Origin: Bacteroidales bacterium | GTDB lineage: Bacteria; Bacteroidota; Bacteroidia; Bacteroidales; Porphyromonadaceae | Direction: 5' to 3' | NCBI GenBank assembly: GCA_004555765.1 | Contig: SFHG01000027.1 | Location: 1 to 21,744, forward strand | DNA length: 21,744 bases | Shown here: positions 1 through 8,037 of the stretch, piece after piece | Layout: the number at the start of each line of letters is the position of its first letter | How positions within the stretch are numbered: the stretch's first letter is position 1 | Program-made: the position numbers and the translations under genes | The notes under the pieces: model-generated | Told to the model about the DNA's origin: nothing | The model's database searches: none | Seen by the model: only the letters and a program-made list of their open reading frames with translations

Positions 1-144
1 TATCTCCGGGAGGTGTGTTTCTATGTACTGAAAGTCGATGGCTTCCAAAGCCCCCGTCTCAGGGTTCTCGATCATACCGATGGTGCCTCCTGTGTATATG
101 AGGAGGATGGCGGTAGAGGAAGCGGTATTTGTAGTAGGTGCCAA
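1..144 (-). CDS. ansA: Type I (cytoplasmic) L-asparaginase, N-terminal part only
   Basis: This is the first 48 codons of a minus-strand gene whose remainder lies left of the window. The reading frame gives ILLIYTGGTIGMIENPETG followed by ALEAIDFQYIETHLPEI. This is the conserved N-terminus of the asparaginase/glutaminase family: TGGTIG (residues 18-23) carries the catalytic threonine (T21) of the first active-site motif. The -NPETGAL- continuation is typical of the cytoplasmic type I enzyme, which hydrolyses asparagine to aspartate and ammonia. No ATG lies upstream in frame before a stop. The best start is TTG at 144-142, giving MAPTTNTASSTAILLIY, a usual short leader before the first strand with no signal peptide. 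Family assignment is secure; the start is inferred. Confidence 0.85.
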   Translation of the reverse strand, partial: MAPTTNTASSTAILLIYTGGTIGMIENPETGALEAIDFQYIETHLPEI

Positions 145-228
145 AGCGAATGACGGATAAGGGTTGATGGTGTGGTTGCGGGCGGTGTCCGTGGATATTA
201 GGAACCTCGGAGATACCTTTCCCTCTGC

Positions 229-236
229 CAAAGTTA
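229..236 (-). promoter_or_regulatory. Bacteroidota -7 element upstream of ansA
   Basis: On the minus strand this reads TAACTTTG, an exact match to TAnnTTTG. No clear TTTG lies 19-21 nt further upstream, so only the -7 half is supported. It would give a transcript starting near 222 and a leader of about 80 nt before the TTG start. Confidence 0.45.
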
Positions 237-376
237 CCGCTTTTTAGGCTATTGAGACCTTTGAAAAAGGGATCGGATGCGTAAAACGCCGTTTTCTCGT
301 GTGAGACTTTGTAGAATGCCTTAGATGCAAGGCGCTGAGGTTGAGGGCGACGGGAGCGTACCCTTGTTACGCGGCC

Positions 377-421
377 AAGCCCGAATGCCGAAAGCAACGC
401 AGCAGATGAGGTGTTATGCAA
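377..421 (+). repeat. Leader repeat, copy A
   Basis: This stretch matches 5807-5850. The first 24 nt differ at three positions (both begin AAGCCCGAA and end CGAAAGCAACGC). Weaker similarity, with one single-base gap, continues to GTGTTATGCAA versus GTGTCACGCAA. In both places the repeat lies just left of an array of 23-nt-spaced cores, so leader plus array looks like one composite element. Orientation is the same at the two sites. Confidence 0.65.
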
Positions 422-450
422 AGGGATCCTATTATCGGTACCCCGATTTC

Positions 451-542
451 GGTCCGTATCTCGTCTTTTCCCCGCTCTGTATCTCGTCCGCTCTTAGGCC
501 TGTACCTCGCATTCTTTTTGGCCTGTATCTTTTTTGACAAAG
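451..542 (+). repeat. 23-nt tandem array A (four units)
   Basis: Four decamers start at 451, 474, 497 and 520, exactly 23 nt apart: GGTCCGTATC, GCTCTGTATC, GGCCTGTACC, GGCCTGTATC. Three are followed by TCG and a T/C-rich spacer. All four point the same way here, unlike the other arrays in the window, where orientation alternates. A partial unit may precede at 433-450. The array lies between the 3' end of the susD gene and the asparaginase promoter. Confidence 0.8.
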
Positions 543-554
543 GTTTATGTCATC

Positions 555-597
555 GAAAAAATAAAGGTACGGTCGCTATCGGTGAAGCAACCGTACC
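555..597 (-). terminator. Intrinsic terminator of the susCD operon
   Basis: On the minus strand an 8-bp stem GGTACGGT/ACCGTACC (597-590 with 573-566) has an inner GCT/AGC pairing after a single mismatch. It is followed by TTTATTTTTT. It begins about 30 nt after the susD stop codon. Its two arms start at 566 and 588, which keeps the 23-nt register of the adjacent array (520 + 46 = 566). Confidence 0.85.
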
Positions 598-628
598 ATA
601 ATAGTTTTCGGGGGTGGAAGTGGATCCT

Positions 629-2023
629 TTAGCGCTCGTTCTGGACGAGGAGTGGGTTTTTGAGCATAATCTTGCCCGGGATAGGGAGGACGAGACGGGG
701 ATCACCCGGGGTGATTGTCCAAGTCTTTTCGCCCAATGTGCGCGTGAAAGTGACGGCGTTTTCCGGATCTTTTGCCAAGCGTTTGAGGTCGATAAGACGG
801 AAAAGTCCCACTTCTGCAAACTCTCTTCTGCGCTCTTCAAGAACCCATTTCAGGATTTGGGACTTGTCAGAGGATGCAAGTGGCGTGTACTTACTGAGCC
901 TGTTTTTCCTGAGCGTGTTGATAAGCTCAAGCGCTCGCTGCGGATTGCCGACTCTTGCCTCACTCTCTGCGGCTATCAGGTAGATCTCCGGAGTGGTCAC
1001 GCCGAGATTGATTTCCCAGCCGGGCATATAGATGGGCTCGGGTGAAGTGTAATAGATTTGGAATTTGTGGGCGAAGACGTGTTGCCACCTCAGGTCGTTT
1101 TCCTTGTCAAAGATGCTTTCCAAAGATTGAGAGGGAAATACGCCGAATGCATTGCCTAAAGAATAAGGAGCCGTGCGTGCGTATATTGACTCGGGATTAT
1201 CCTTCGGAACCGGCATATCGACCATATTCATCCCCAGTGCTTCGGGATTTGCAACCAAGGTATTGTAATCCAAAAGTGCGGCATTCAGCTTGAGAACCTC
1301 GTTCGCATTTTTGAGCGCTTTCGCATAATCTCCCATATACAGGTACGTACGGGCGAGAAGACCGTAAGCCGCAGGCTTGGAGGCTCTGAAAGCATTAAGT
1401 ACCGGTCTTACGGGTAGGTCGGGAATTGCCTTGTCCAGATCGGAGCGTATGAGATCGTAAACTTCTTGTACCGTGGCGCGAGCCTTGGGAGGTTGGGAGG
1501 CGAGATCTTCGGTGATAATCGGGACGGCAAGATCGCTTCCTGCCGTTTCGGGGGTGTAGTGTTTCCCGTAGCCGTTCACAAGATAAAGATATTCCAAAGC
1601 CCTCCCGACAAGTGCTTCAGCACGGATGGACTTGCCTTTTTCGGAGAGGTCGGAGGAACCGTTTGCCCAATTGATGACGGTATTGTAGTAATAGAGCCTC
1701 TGGTACGAGTACTCCCACAGAGGATCTACGTCGGAGTCCGCAAAAATGTCCTTTTGGAAAGAATAAGCATTTTTCCGGTCGGGTGTAGAGCTATTGAAGC
1801 CTTGCAAAACCATATTCGTTGAGGTCAGTGGCAGGTAGGCATCGTCTGTGAGAAAGGTCGGGTAACTCTCGCCCGTTTTCAGCAGTTGGGCGTAGTTGAG
1901 CATATATTCGAAGTCTTTGTCGGACTCCGGAATAAGCGAGCCCTTGGGCTTGATGCCAAGGAAGTCATCGCAGCCGGAGAGCAAAAGAGCGAATGCAATC
2001 GGAAGAAAAATTCTCTTTTTCAT
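629..2023 (-). CDS. SusD/RagB-family outer-membrane substrate-binding lipoprotein
   Basis: This 464-residue protein would sit on the outer surface as the lid of a SusC/D transporter and capture a glycan or peptide substrate. It has a lipoprotein signal: MKKR, a hydrophobic stretch, then LLSGC with the lipidated cysteine at C18. DDFLGIKPKG and the PLWEYSYQRLYYYNTVIN region are typical of the family, as are the repeated helix pairs (YLYLVNGYGKHY, ARTYLYMGDYAKAL) of the TPR-like SusD fold. Near the C-terminus EERRREFAEVGLFRLIDLKR is the conserved family motif. It follows susC after 27 nt in the same operon and is closed by the terminator at 555-597. The substrate cannot be read from sequence; RagB-like peptide uptake and glycan uptake are both possible. 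Confidence 0.93.
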   Translation of the reverse strand: MKKRIFLPIAFALLLSGCDDFLGIKPKGSLIPESDKDFEYMLNYAQLLKTGESYPTFLTDDAYLPLTSTNMVLQGFNSSTPDRKNAYSFQKDIFADSDVDPLWEYSYQRLYYYNTVINWANGSSDLSEKGKSIRAEALVGRALEYLYLVNGYGKHYTPETAGSDLAVPIITEDLASQPPKARATVQEVYDLIRSDLDKAIPDLPVRPVLNAFRASKPAAYGLLARTYLYMGDYAKALKNANEVLKLNAALLDYNTLVANPEALGMNMVDMPVPKDNPESIYARTAPYSLGNAFGVFPSQSLESIFDKENDLRWQHVFAHKFQIYYTSPEPIYMPGWEINLGVTTPEIYLIAAESEARVGNPQRALELINTLRKNRLSKYTPLASSDKSQILKWVLEERRREFAEVGLFRLIDLKRLAKDPENAVTFTRTLGEKTWTITPGDPRLVLPIPGKIMLKNPLLVQNER

Positions 2024-2050
2024 AAAACTTGTGTTTGGTGGATGCCATGA

Positions 2051-5000
2051 TTAGAACCCGACAGAGAGCCCGACGGAGAATACTCGAGAGGGAGTGTACA
2101 CATAACCGTAGGCTCCATAGCGGGTATTGCCCATATTCGAGTAGTTATCCGGATTGACTCCGAGCTTATTCAGACCCACGGTGAAGAGGTTCTGCCCTTG
2201 GAGTGTAACGCGGACGCTTTCCGCGTGAAGCAATTCGAGCCAATCCGATGGAAGTTCGTACGAGAGAGTGAGGTCGCGCAGTTTGAGGACATCCCCGCGG
2301 AGTACAGAGGTGTCTGTGTTCTGCCAAGCTTGGTTGTAGGTGTAATGAACATCCTCTCCCGTATATGCGGGTGCCGTGGAGATATCTTTTTCGTCACCGG
2401 GTTTCTTCCAGACTTTGAGATGTTCAACGGACAGATTGGAGAGGGAAGGAACGCTGAGGTATGCAGGTACTACGTTTCGGAAGATATGACCTCCCGCGTA
2501 GGTGAGCATAAAGGAGAGTGAGAGACCTTTGTACGAGAAAAGGTTTGTGAGAGCCGTGTTCGTGGTGGGAACAGTGGTGCCGGAGTAGACGAGGTCGTCT
2601 ATTGTCATACCGTAGGAAATGACCTTACCCTCCTTGTCGTAAAACTGGGGAAGACCATTCTTCGGACTAAGACCGGCGCCTCGGTAACTGTAAAGGCTGT
2701 TGGCAGGTTTGCCGGCGATGTCAACGGGACGACTGGAGCGTTCAAACGCACTTGTGGCATCGTCTTCCACGTCAAGAAGTTTATTGGCGTTGTAGGAGAC
2801 AATCAGGGACGGGCTCCAAGAAAAACCGTTCCAATCAAAATTGCCGTACAACCCCACTTCTATGCCGCGGTTCCTGAGTGATCCATAGTTCAGCAGCTGT
2901 GAATCGAAACCGTTGGTGGGGTCTATTTGGCGAAAAGCGAGGAGGTCTGTGGTCTTTTTGTAATAGAAGTCGATCGATCCGTAGACCTTATTGCGGAAGA
3001 TGCCGAAGTCGACTCCCACGTTCGTCGTGGCCGTCTTTTCCCATCTGAGTGTGGGGTTGGGCGGGTTCTTTATCTCAGAGCCAAAGTCTCCGATGAGTCC
3101 GTTGTACTCAGGGGCATAGAGTGTCAGGAATGGCCCCGTGTTCTTAGGTACATTACCACCGATACCGTACGTAAGTCTGATTGTGAGCTTGGAGAGCCAG
3201 CTTTTGGCATTCCCCATAAACTCTTCTTTCCCGATGTGCCAGCTGCCGCCGAGAGACCATAAGGGACGGTACTGGAACCTGGGGTCTGTTCCGAAAAGGT
3301 TCGACTGATCGATGCGGATGGATCCGGTTACATCATACTTCGAGAGGTACGAATAGGACGCGTTGGCATAGATCGAGATGAAGCGGTCTTCCACTTCTGC
3401 GAGATAATTATTCTTCGTGTATTCCCATGAGAAGAACCCTTCCCTGGATTCCGTCCCCTGGATGTAATTGAGATCGTCGGCATTGATGCTCTTGTGTCCG
3501 AGACTCGTGTCATCGTAACCCATAAAGTATTGGTACTGGGAGGTGTACTTTACGCCTCTGACTTCGGCGCCGGCAAGGGCAGTGATGTAGTGATTGTCCG
3601 TGTCGAGTCTGTAGTTCATTTGGGCTCTGACGGTATACGCACTCATATTGTCTCTTCCTTGGCTCATCTGACCGCCGAGTGGGACGTTGTACGTGATTTC
3701 TCCCGTTTCGCGGTCGATTGTGGCGGCATTATTGATCATATTCTTTGCGTGCCAAGAGTCTTGGGCATAGAGGTCTTTGGTCTTATTGTATTCCCATTCG
3801 CCTTGGTAACGCAGATCGAGATCCAGACCATGGGTGAGGTCGAAGTTGAGCCCGATATTTGCCCGGTAGTTGGCGCCGGTGAAAAGTCGGGTCTCTTTCC
3901 CTGCGTTTGAAACGGGGCTGTAAAACTCGTCAAGAAGCCCTTTTTCCTGCAACCTTTTCAGTTCATGGAGAGATTTATTGTCCATCGCTACGTAGGTGGG
4001 CTTTCCCGTCTCCGGGTCTCTTAACGGTTGGAAGGAAGGTATTTGTCGGAGCATTGACTCGAGTGTGGAAACGCCCAAGTCATCGGTCATGGTGTCAAAC
4101 TGTCCGTAGAGACCGGCGTCGGCTTTGAACCAGTCGAAAAACTTGATGTTGTTGCGCAGCGAAAAGCCGAGGTTATGAGCGTTTTGGAAACGGTCATTAG
4201 GGGCATCCTTTTCGTAGTCTATGCTGGCCACGTAGCCGTATCGATCCCCACCACCGGAGACGGAGAGCGTGTGTTGTTGGTTAAATGCAGGACGGTAATA
4301 GAAGTCCGACAGTTCCTCCCAGTTATTGTATGCCGAGAGACGGTCAATTTCTTTATCCAAATCCGTTTCGGTTACCTTTTTGTCTCTGTACCGAAGAAGC
4401 ATCAGATCGAAAGGATTGGAGTAATTCCTCGGATTGATCTTATCTGAGGGTGAGAGGTCAAACTGCACGCCGTATTTGTTGAGCTCGAGCATCTCTCTTG
4501 TCCCCATCAGGTGGAGGTCATTGAGGTTGGGCTTGGTGGAGAAAATGAGGTTCCCTTGGTAAGCCACGCGTGTCTTTTGGTTCTTTCCGCCCTCGAGTGT
4601 GCGGATGACGATGACGCCGTTGGCGGCTCGTGCCCCGTAGATGGATGCGGCGGCGGCGTCTTTGAGCACGGTCACGTCTTGGATGAGGGCGGGGTTGAGG
4701 TCGGTGAGTTTGCCCTCATAAGGCATCCCGTCCACCACAAGCAGAGGAGAGGTGACTCCCTGCAGGGTGCTCTGACCGCGGATGGCGAGGTTCCCGGTCT
4801 TGTTGATGACGAGTCCCGGGACTTTCCCCTCCAGTTGTGGCAAAAGATTATTGGCCACTTTGGCTTTCAGATTATCTCCGTCGAGCATCGCAAAGGATCC
4901 CGTGGCGCGCTCTTTGGAGATCGTCTGATAGCCGGTCACAACCACTTCGTCGAGCAGTTCGATGTTGTCCTCCATAACCACATTTACGGGAGCTGTGTTT

Positions 5001-5341
5001 CCCGAAAACTTCACCGTGACTTCTTTTTCTTTCATTCCGATGAAGGAGAAAACGAGTGTCCCCTGTGTCATACTTTGGGGTACGGTCAGTTTGAACGTCC
5101 CGTCCGCGCCGGTCATGGTTCCGAGGTTGGTTTCCTTGAGCCGGACGGTGACACCGGGGAGAGGTAGTCCCGAGGCATCTTTTACGGTACCGGATACGGT
5201 CAGCCGATTTTGGGCGGAGGTGGCAAAGCTTGTCCCCGGCGCGGTTTCGGCGAAAACGGGTGTCCCGTACCCGAAACCCGCCATTCCGGAAACGGAGAGA
5301 ACGAGACTCCCTATTGCCAAGGTTGTGAGGATCGATTTCAT
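2051..5341 (-). CDS. SusC/RagA-family TonB-dependent outer-membrane receptor
   Basis: This 1096-residue TonB-dependent transporter is the partner of the downstream SusD. Domains in order: signal peptide (about 1-32); carboxypeptidase-regulatory-like beta domain (about 46-115, LTVSGTVKDASGLPLPGVTV, GADGTFKL); TonB box region and plug (about 130-248, DEVVVTGYQTISKERATGSF, LLVVDGMPYEG, VLKDAAAASIYGARAANGVI); then a beta-barrel ending in a C-terminal phenylalanine (VGLSVGF). I chose the ATG at 5341, 40 codons inside the longest frame. It begins a proper signal peptide (MKSILTTLAIGSLVLSVSG), and the longer version would overlap the upstream gene. No SD sequence precedes it, as is normal in Bacteroidota. 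It is intact and of usual family length. Confidence 0.95.
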   Translation of the reverse strand: MKSILTTLAIGSLVLSVSGMAGFGYGTPVFAETAPGTSFATSAQNRLTVSGTVKDASGLPLPGVTVRLKETNLGTMTGADGTFKLTVPQSMTQGTLVFSFIGMKEKEVTVKFSGNTAPVNVVMEDNIELLDEVVVTGYQTISKERATGSFAMLDGDNLKAKVANNLLPQLEGKVPGLVINKTGNLAIRGQSTLQGVTSPLLVVDGMPYEGKLTDLNPALIQDVTVLKDAAAASIYGARAANGVIVIRTLEGGKNQKTRVAYQGNLIFSTKPNLNDLHLMGTREMLELNKYGVQFDLSPSDKINPRNYSNPFDLMLLRYRDKKVTETDLDKEIDRLSAYNNWEELSDFYYRPAFNQQHTLSVSGGGDRYGYVASIDYEKDAPNDRFQNAHNLGFSLRNNIKFFDWFKADAGLYGQFDTMTDDLGVSTLESMLRQIPSFQPLRDPETGKPTYVAMDNKSLHELKRLQEKGLLDEFYSPVSNAGKETRLFTGANYRANIGLNFDLTHGLDLDLRYQGEWEYNKTKDLYAQDSWHAKNMINNAATIDRETGEITYNVPLGGQMSQGRDNMSAYTVRAQMNYRLDTDNHYITALAGAEVRGVKYTSQYQYFMGYDDTSLGHKSINADDLNYIQGTESREGFFSWEYTKNNYLAEVEDRFISIYANASYSYLSKYDVTGSIRIDQSNLFGTDPRFQYRPLWSLGGSWHIGKEEFMGNAKSWLSKLTIRLTYGIGGNVPKNTGPFLTLYAPEYNGLIGDFGSEIKNPPNPTLRWEKTATTNVGVDFGIFRNKVYGSIDFYYKKTTDLLAFRQIDPTNGFDSQLLNYGSLRNRGIEVGLYGNFDWNGFSWSPSLIVSYNANKLLDVEDDATSAFERSSRPVDIAGKPANSLYSYRGAGLSPKNGLPQFYDKEGKVISYGMTIDDLVYSGTTVPTTNTALTNLFSYKGLSLSFMLTYAGGHIFRNVVPAYLSVPSLSNLSVEHLKVWKKPGDEKDISTAPAYTGEDVHYTYNQAWQNTDTSVLRGDVLKLRDLTLSYELPSDWLELLHAESVRVTLQGQNLFTVGLNKLGVNPDNYSNMGNTRYGAYGYVYTPSRVFSVGLSVGF

Positions 5342-5388
5342 GCGGTATATGGTTTGGTGATCTGGTAAATAATCTTTTGATGAGGGGC

Positions 5389-5667
5389 TCAAGCGACAGC
5401 CAAAGCAAAAGCAGTGACGGCATAGAGTGCCCCGAGACTTCTTGTGTAGGCTGCGAGCCACTTGTAGGTCACGCCCAAGTGCTTCCTAACCGGTTCTCCG
5501 GCGATTAACGCCAAGAGTCCAAAACCGAAAGGAAGCGCCCAGATGAACTTACTGCCGCCCTGTTCCGTGGCAGCATAGGCGGCAAACGTGAGCGCCACGT
5601 AGAGTAGTAATGCGACAATGGGAATGCCTTTGAGCAAAAAGTAAGTTCTCCGGAAGTAAGTCATCAT
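5389..5667 (-). CDS. Small hydrophobic membrane protein, unknown function
   Basis: I do not recognise this 92-residue protein. It has a short positively charged N-terminus (MMTYFRRTYFLLK) and three hydrophobic segments: about 14-33 (GIPIVALLLYVALTFAAYA), 40-58 (KFIWALPFGFGLLALIAGEP) and 76-92. A loop with charges (EPVRKHLGVTYKW) separates the last two, so it is probably an inner-membrane protein. It stops 47 nt before the susC start on the same strand. An exact TAAATTTG promoter element lies 33 nt upstream of its ATG, so it is likely the first gene of the susCD operon. A role in transport is inference from position only. Confidence 0.7.
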   Translation of the reverse strand: MMTYFRRTYFLLKGIPIVALLLYVALTFAAYAATEQGGSKFIWALPFGFGLLALIAGEPVRKHLGVTYKWLAAYTRSLGALYAVTAFALAVA

Positions 5668-5699
5668 CTGTGTGCTAATAAATAATTTTGAAAAGCGTC

Positions 5700-5707
5700 C
5701 AAATTTA
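5700..5707 (-). promoter_or_regulatory. -7 element of the small-membrane-protein/susCD operon
   Basis: Minus-strand TAAATTTG is an exact TAnnTTTG match, 33 nt before the ATG at 5667. No clear TTTG is seen at the expected -33 spacing. The transcript would start near 5693 with a leader of about 26 nt. Confidence 0.55.
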
Positions 5708-5806
5708 CCATTTTTCTTTCGTCCTGTGCGGTTTTTTGCAGCCCCTCTCGTGCATCCGGTGGGTGGTGGTGCCTTTTCGGGCGCGCATCCCCAAAGAAGT
5801 ACGGCT

Positions 5807-5850
5807 AAGCCCGAAACACGAAAGCAACGCTACAGAAGAGTGTCACGCAA
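5807..5850 (+). repeat. Leader repeat, copy B
   Basis: This is the second copy of the element at 377-421 (AAGCCCGAA, three changed bases, CGAAAGCAACGC, then GTGTCACGCAA). It lies 91 nt left of the first core of array B. Nothing suggests it is coding: the short frames across it differ between the two copies. Confidence 0.65.
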
Positions 5851-5897
5851 GAGCGGGTTGTCCTGTGCTCCGGCTCCGTATTTGCCGGGCAAAAAGA

Positions 5898-5977
5898 GAT
5901 ACAGACCGAAAAGTTTTCCCCGGTCTGTACCATTTCGACAAAAGACACGGCCCGAAAGAAACTTTTCGGTCTGTACC
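5898..5977 (+). repeat. 23-nt array B with inverted cores
   Basis: Cores are GATACAGACC at 5898, GGTCTGTACC at 5922 and GGTCTGTACC at 5968. A degenerate core (GACACGGCCC) at 5944 falls in the gap, so spacing is 24, 22 and 24. The first two cores face each other and could form a 9-bp stem (TACAGACCG/CGGTCTGTA) with a 12-nt loop, but no T-run follows. The array is in the divergent intergenic region between the membrane-protein/susCD operon and the GH3 gene. Confidence 0.75.
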
Positions 5978-6171
5978 CCCTTCCAAACACTGTCGTAAGC
6001 ACCGAGTAAGAAGAATGCCGCCTCCCCACCCACCTCGCCTATGGCAGCCCTCCGTCACAACCTCACCGTTATGGTCCATTTCCCCTAAGTATAAAAATAG
6101 GAATCAGCCTTTTTGTGAGATTAGGTTCGGGTCGCGAGTGGTTGCTGCGTCAGTCGTGTCTCGGAAAAGGG

Positions 6172-6179
6172 TATCTTTG
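6172..6179 (+). promoter_or_regulatory. -7 element upstream of the GH3 gene
   Basis: TATCTTTG followed by CG, the commonest form of the Bacteroidota -7 element, is identical to the one in the rplM promoter. No good TTTG lies 19-21 nt upstream. A transcript starting near 6186 would have a leader of about 120 nt. Apart from this element, repeat copy B and array B, the 637-nt gap 5668-6304 shows nothing recognisable. Confidence 0.5.
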
Positions 6180-6304
6180 CGTCCGGATGCTTTTGAAGGG
6201 GGGGCGTGTTGCTTTTCAAGTGCGTTTCCCCTCCATAAACCCCGGGGAAGTTTTTCCACTTTTCTCTTTTGTGTTACCCCATAATTATATATACGTAAGA
6301 CCGA

Positions 6305-8026
6305 ATGTTTCCCAAAGAATACTTTCTGCTCAAGTCCTCTATATTTTGCACTCTCCTCTCTACTATCCCGATGCTCTCTGTCGCTCAAGATACGGCTGCG
6401 GTTTCTGTCCGGACTACGTTTGAGAGAGACAGTGTGGTCACTGCGAAAGCAGACCGTTATGCCGACTCGGTTCTCATGACGCTTTCGAGCGGGGAGAAGT
6501 TGGCCCAGCTGATTATGCCAATGGTTTATCCCAAGCGGGATGCCGATAATCTCCGTCAGTGGGACAGAATGGTAAAGGAAGCCCGCTTCGGCGGCGTCTT
6601 GTGGCAAAAAGGGAAACCGGAAGATGTCTGCTACCTTACGAACCGGATGCTCGAGTGGGCGGAAGTGCCTATGTTGACGGCTATGGACGGCGAGTGGGGA
6701 CTGTCGATGCGGCTGTCCGGCACCATCGGTTGGCCGCGAAACATCGTACTCGGGGCTGCGGATGACGAAGTCCTCGCCTACCGCTACGGACGTGCTACTG
6801 CCCAAGAAGCCAAGAGGCTGGGCATCAGAGTGAACTTCGCTCCCGTCATCGACGTGAATAATAATCCGAATAATCCCGTCATCGGGACACGGGCCTACGG
6901 GAGTGATCCGGATCTCGTGGCACGGCTCGGCATCGCCTATGCGCGCGGTCTTGAGCGCGAAAAAGTCCTCTCGACAGCGAAGCATTTCCCGGGTCATGGC
7001 GATACCGACAAGGATTCGCACAAAACGCTCCCCGTTATCAGCAAAAGCCGCAAAGAGCTTGAGGCCTTGGAGCTGCGCCCATTCCGTGAGTATGTAAAGG
7101 CGGGGCTTGGCGGCGTAATGGTCGGACACTTGACGATTCCCGCCCTCGGTACGGGATCCTCCCGTGCCTCCAGTGCCAGTCCCGAGGTGGTTACCGACCT
7201 TCTGCAAAAAGATCTCGGTTTCACAGGGCTTATTTTTACCGACGGCTTGGGTATGCAGGGCATAGTGACCGGCGCCGGATCCGGAAGGGTAGGGGTGGAA
7301 GTTTTCAAGGCAGGCAGCGACATCCTGTTGGCTCCGAGTGATCCTTTCGGGATGCTCAGGGAGCTGGAAGCGGCGCTCAAGAGTGGCGAGATCCAACAGC
7401 CCGAAGTCGATCGACGCGTGCATAAAATACTTAAGTACAAATACCTTCTGGAGCTTGCCAGACCGGACTTCCTATCCGGAAAGAATCTCAATAGGGATCT
7501 GAATAACCAAGAGGGCGAGGCTCTGATGAGGGAGATCTACGCAAAAGCGATGACTTTGGCGAAGAATGAAGACGGAGTCCTCCCCCTCAAGACCGCAGGC
7601 GCCGCTTTTCTGCGCTACGGCTCTACTCTGGCCGGCGCCATTACGGGGCAGATGAGTGACGGCATCTCCATTACCAATATGGGGACGGGTGCATCAAGCG
7701 CCGAGCAGCAACGTGTCCTCGGAAGATACGGAAACGGACAGACCGTTATTGTGGCGGTGACAAGTGCTTCCGTACAGCCGGATCCCGTCGCTTTCTCCAA
7801 GCTTGCCAAAAGATCCAAGCTTGTCCTTGTTTTTATGACTACGCCCTACACATCGCTTAAGTTTGGCGAGGTGCTCGGAGATGCTGCCGCGGTGGCTTAC
7901 GGATACGACAGTTCGATAATGGCTCAGCGGGCCATGGGGGCAGCTTTGACCGGAGCAGCGCCTTTCCAAGGGCGGCTTCCTGTGGAATTGGCGCCCTATT
8001 TCCCTTTCGGCACGAAAGCGGAGTAA
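6305..8026 (+). CDS. Secreted GH3 glycosidase, NagZ-like beta-N-acetylhexosaminidase
   Basis: This 573-residue glycoside hydrolase family 3 enzyme most likely releases N-acetylglucosamine from peptidoglycan fragments or related glycans. The signal peptide is about 1-27; cleavage in SVA/QDT would leave an N-terminal Gln, common in Bacteroidota exported proteins. The TIM-barrel domain carries KHFPGHGDTDKDSH at 226-239, the NagZ-type loop with the general acid/base His (H231 or H239 by position). The nucleophile is the Asp of FTDGLGM (D313). The C-terminal 190 residues form a second, alpha/beta-type domain of modest length. Longer Bacteroidota homologues carry a beta-lactamase-like domain here; this one does not. 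It is monocistronic, with its own terminator. Specificity (GlcNAc versus other beta-hexosides) is inferred from the KHFPGHGDT loop. Confidence 0.9.
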   Translation: MFPKEYFLLKSSIFCTLLSTIPMLSVAQDTAAVSVRTTFERDSVVTAKADRYADSVLMTLSSGEKLAQLIMPMVYPKRDADNLRQWDRMVKEARFGGVLWQKGKPEDVCYLTNRMLEWAEVPMLTAMDGEWGLSMRLSGTIGWPRNIVLGAADDEVLAYRYGRATAQEAKRLGIRVNFAPVIDVNNNPNNPVIGTRAYGSDPDLVARLGIAYARGLEREKVLSTAKHFPGHGDTDKDSHKTLPVISKSRKELEALELRPFREYVKAGLGGVMVGHLTIPALGTGSSRASSASPEVVTDLLQKDLGFTGLIFTDGLGMQGIVTGAGSGRVGVEVFKAGSDILLAPSDPFGMLRELEAALKSGEIQQPEVDRRVHKILKYKYLLELARPDFLSGKNLNRDLNNQEGEALMREIYAKAMTLAKNEDGVLPLKTAGAAFLRYGSTLAGAITGQMSDGISITNMGTGASSAEQQRVLGRYGNGQTVIVAVTSASVQPDPVAFSKLAKRSKLVLVFMTTPYTSLKFGEVLGDAAAVAYGYDSSIMAQRAMGAALTGAAPFQGRLPVELAPYFPFGTKAE

Positions 8027-8037
8027 ACAGATCATAA

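Noticed and set aside
59..421. 120-codon minus-strand frame near the left end
   Set aside because: Out of frame with the asparaginase start, covers its promoter and repeat copy A, and is not preserved in the homologous copy B.
451..542. CRISPR array
   Set aside because: The repeat core is 10 nt with 13-nt spacers, cores degenerate and flip orientation, and no cas gene is present. The same holds for the 52-nt array, whose period is entirely repeat.
5342..5461. Longer susC start at 5461
   Set aside because: The extra 40 residues overlap the membrane-protein gene and would bury the signal peptide that begins at the 5341 ATG.
6104..7423. 439-codon open frame on the minus strand
   Set aside because: Antisense to the GH3 gene, whose catalytic motifs and signal peptide are unmistakable; the antisense frame is low in hydrophobic cores, rich in His/Arg/Pro and has no family motif.
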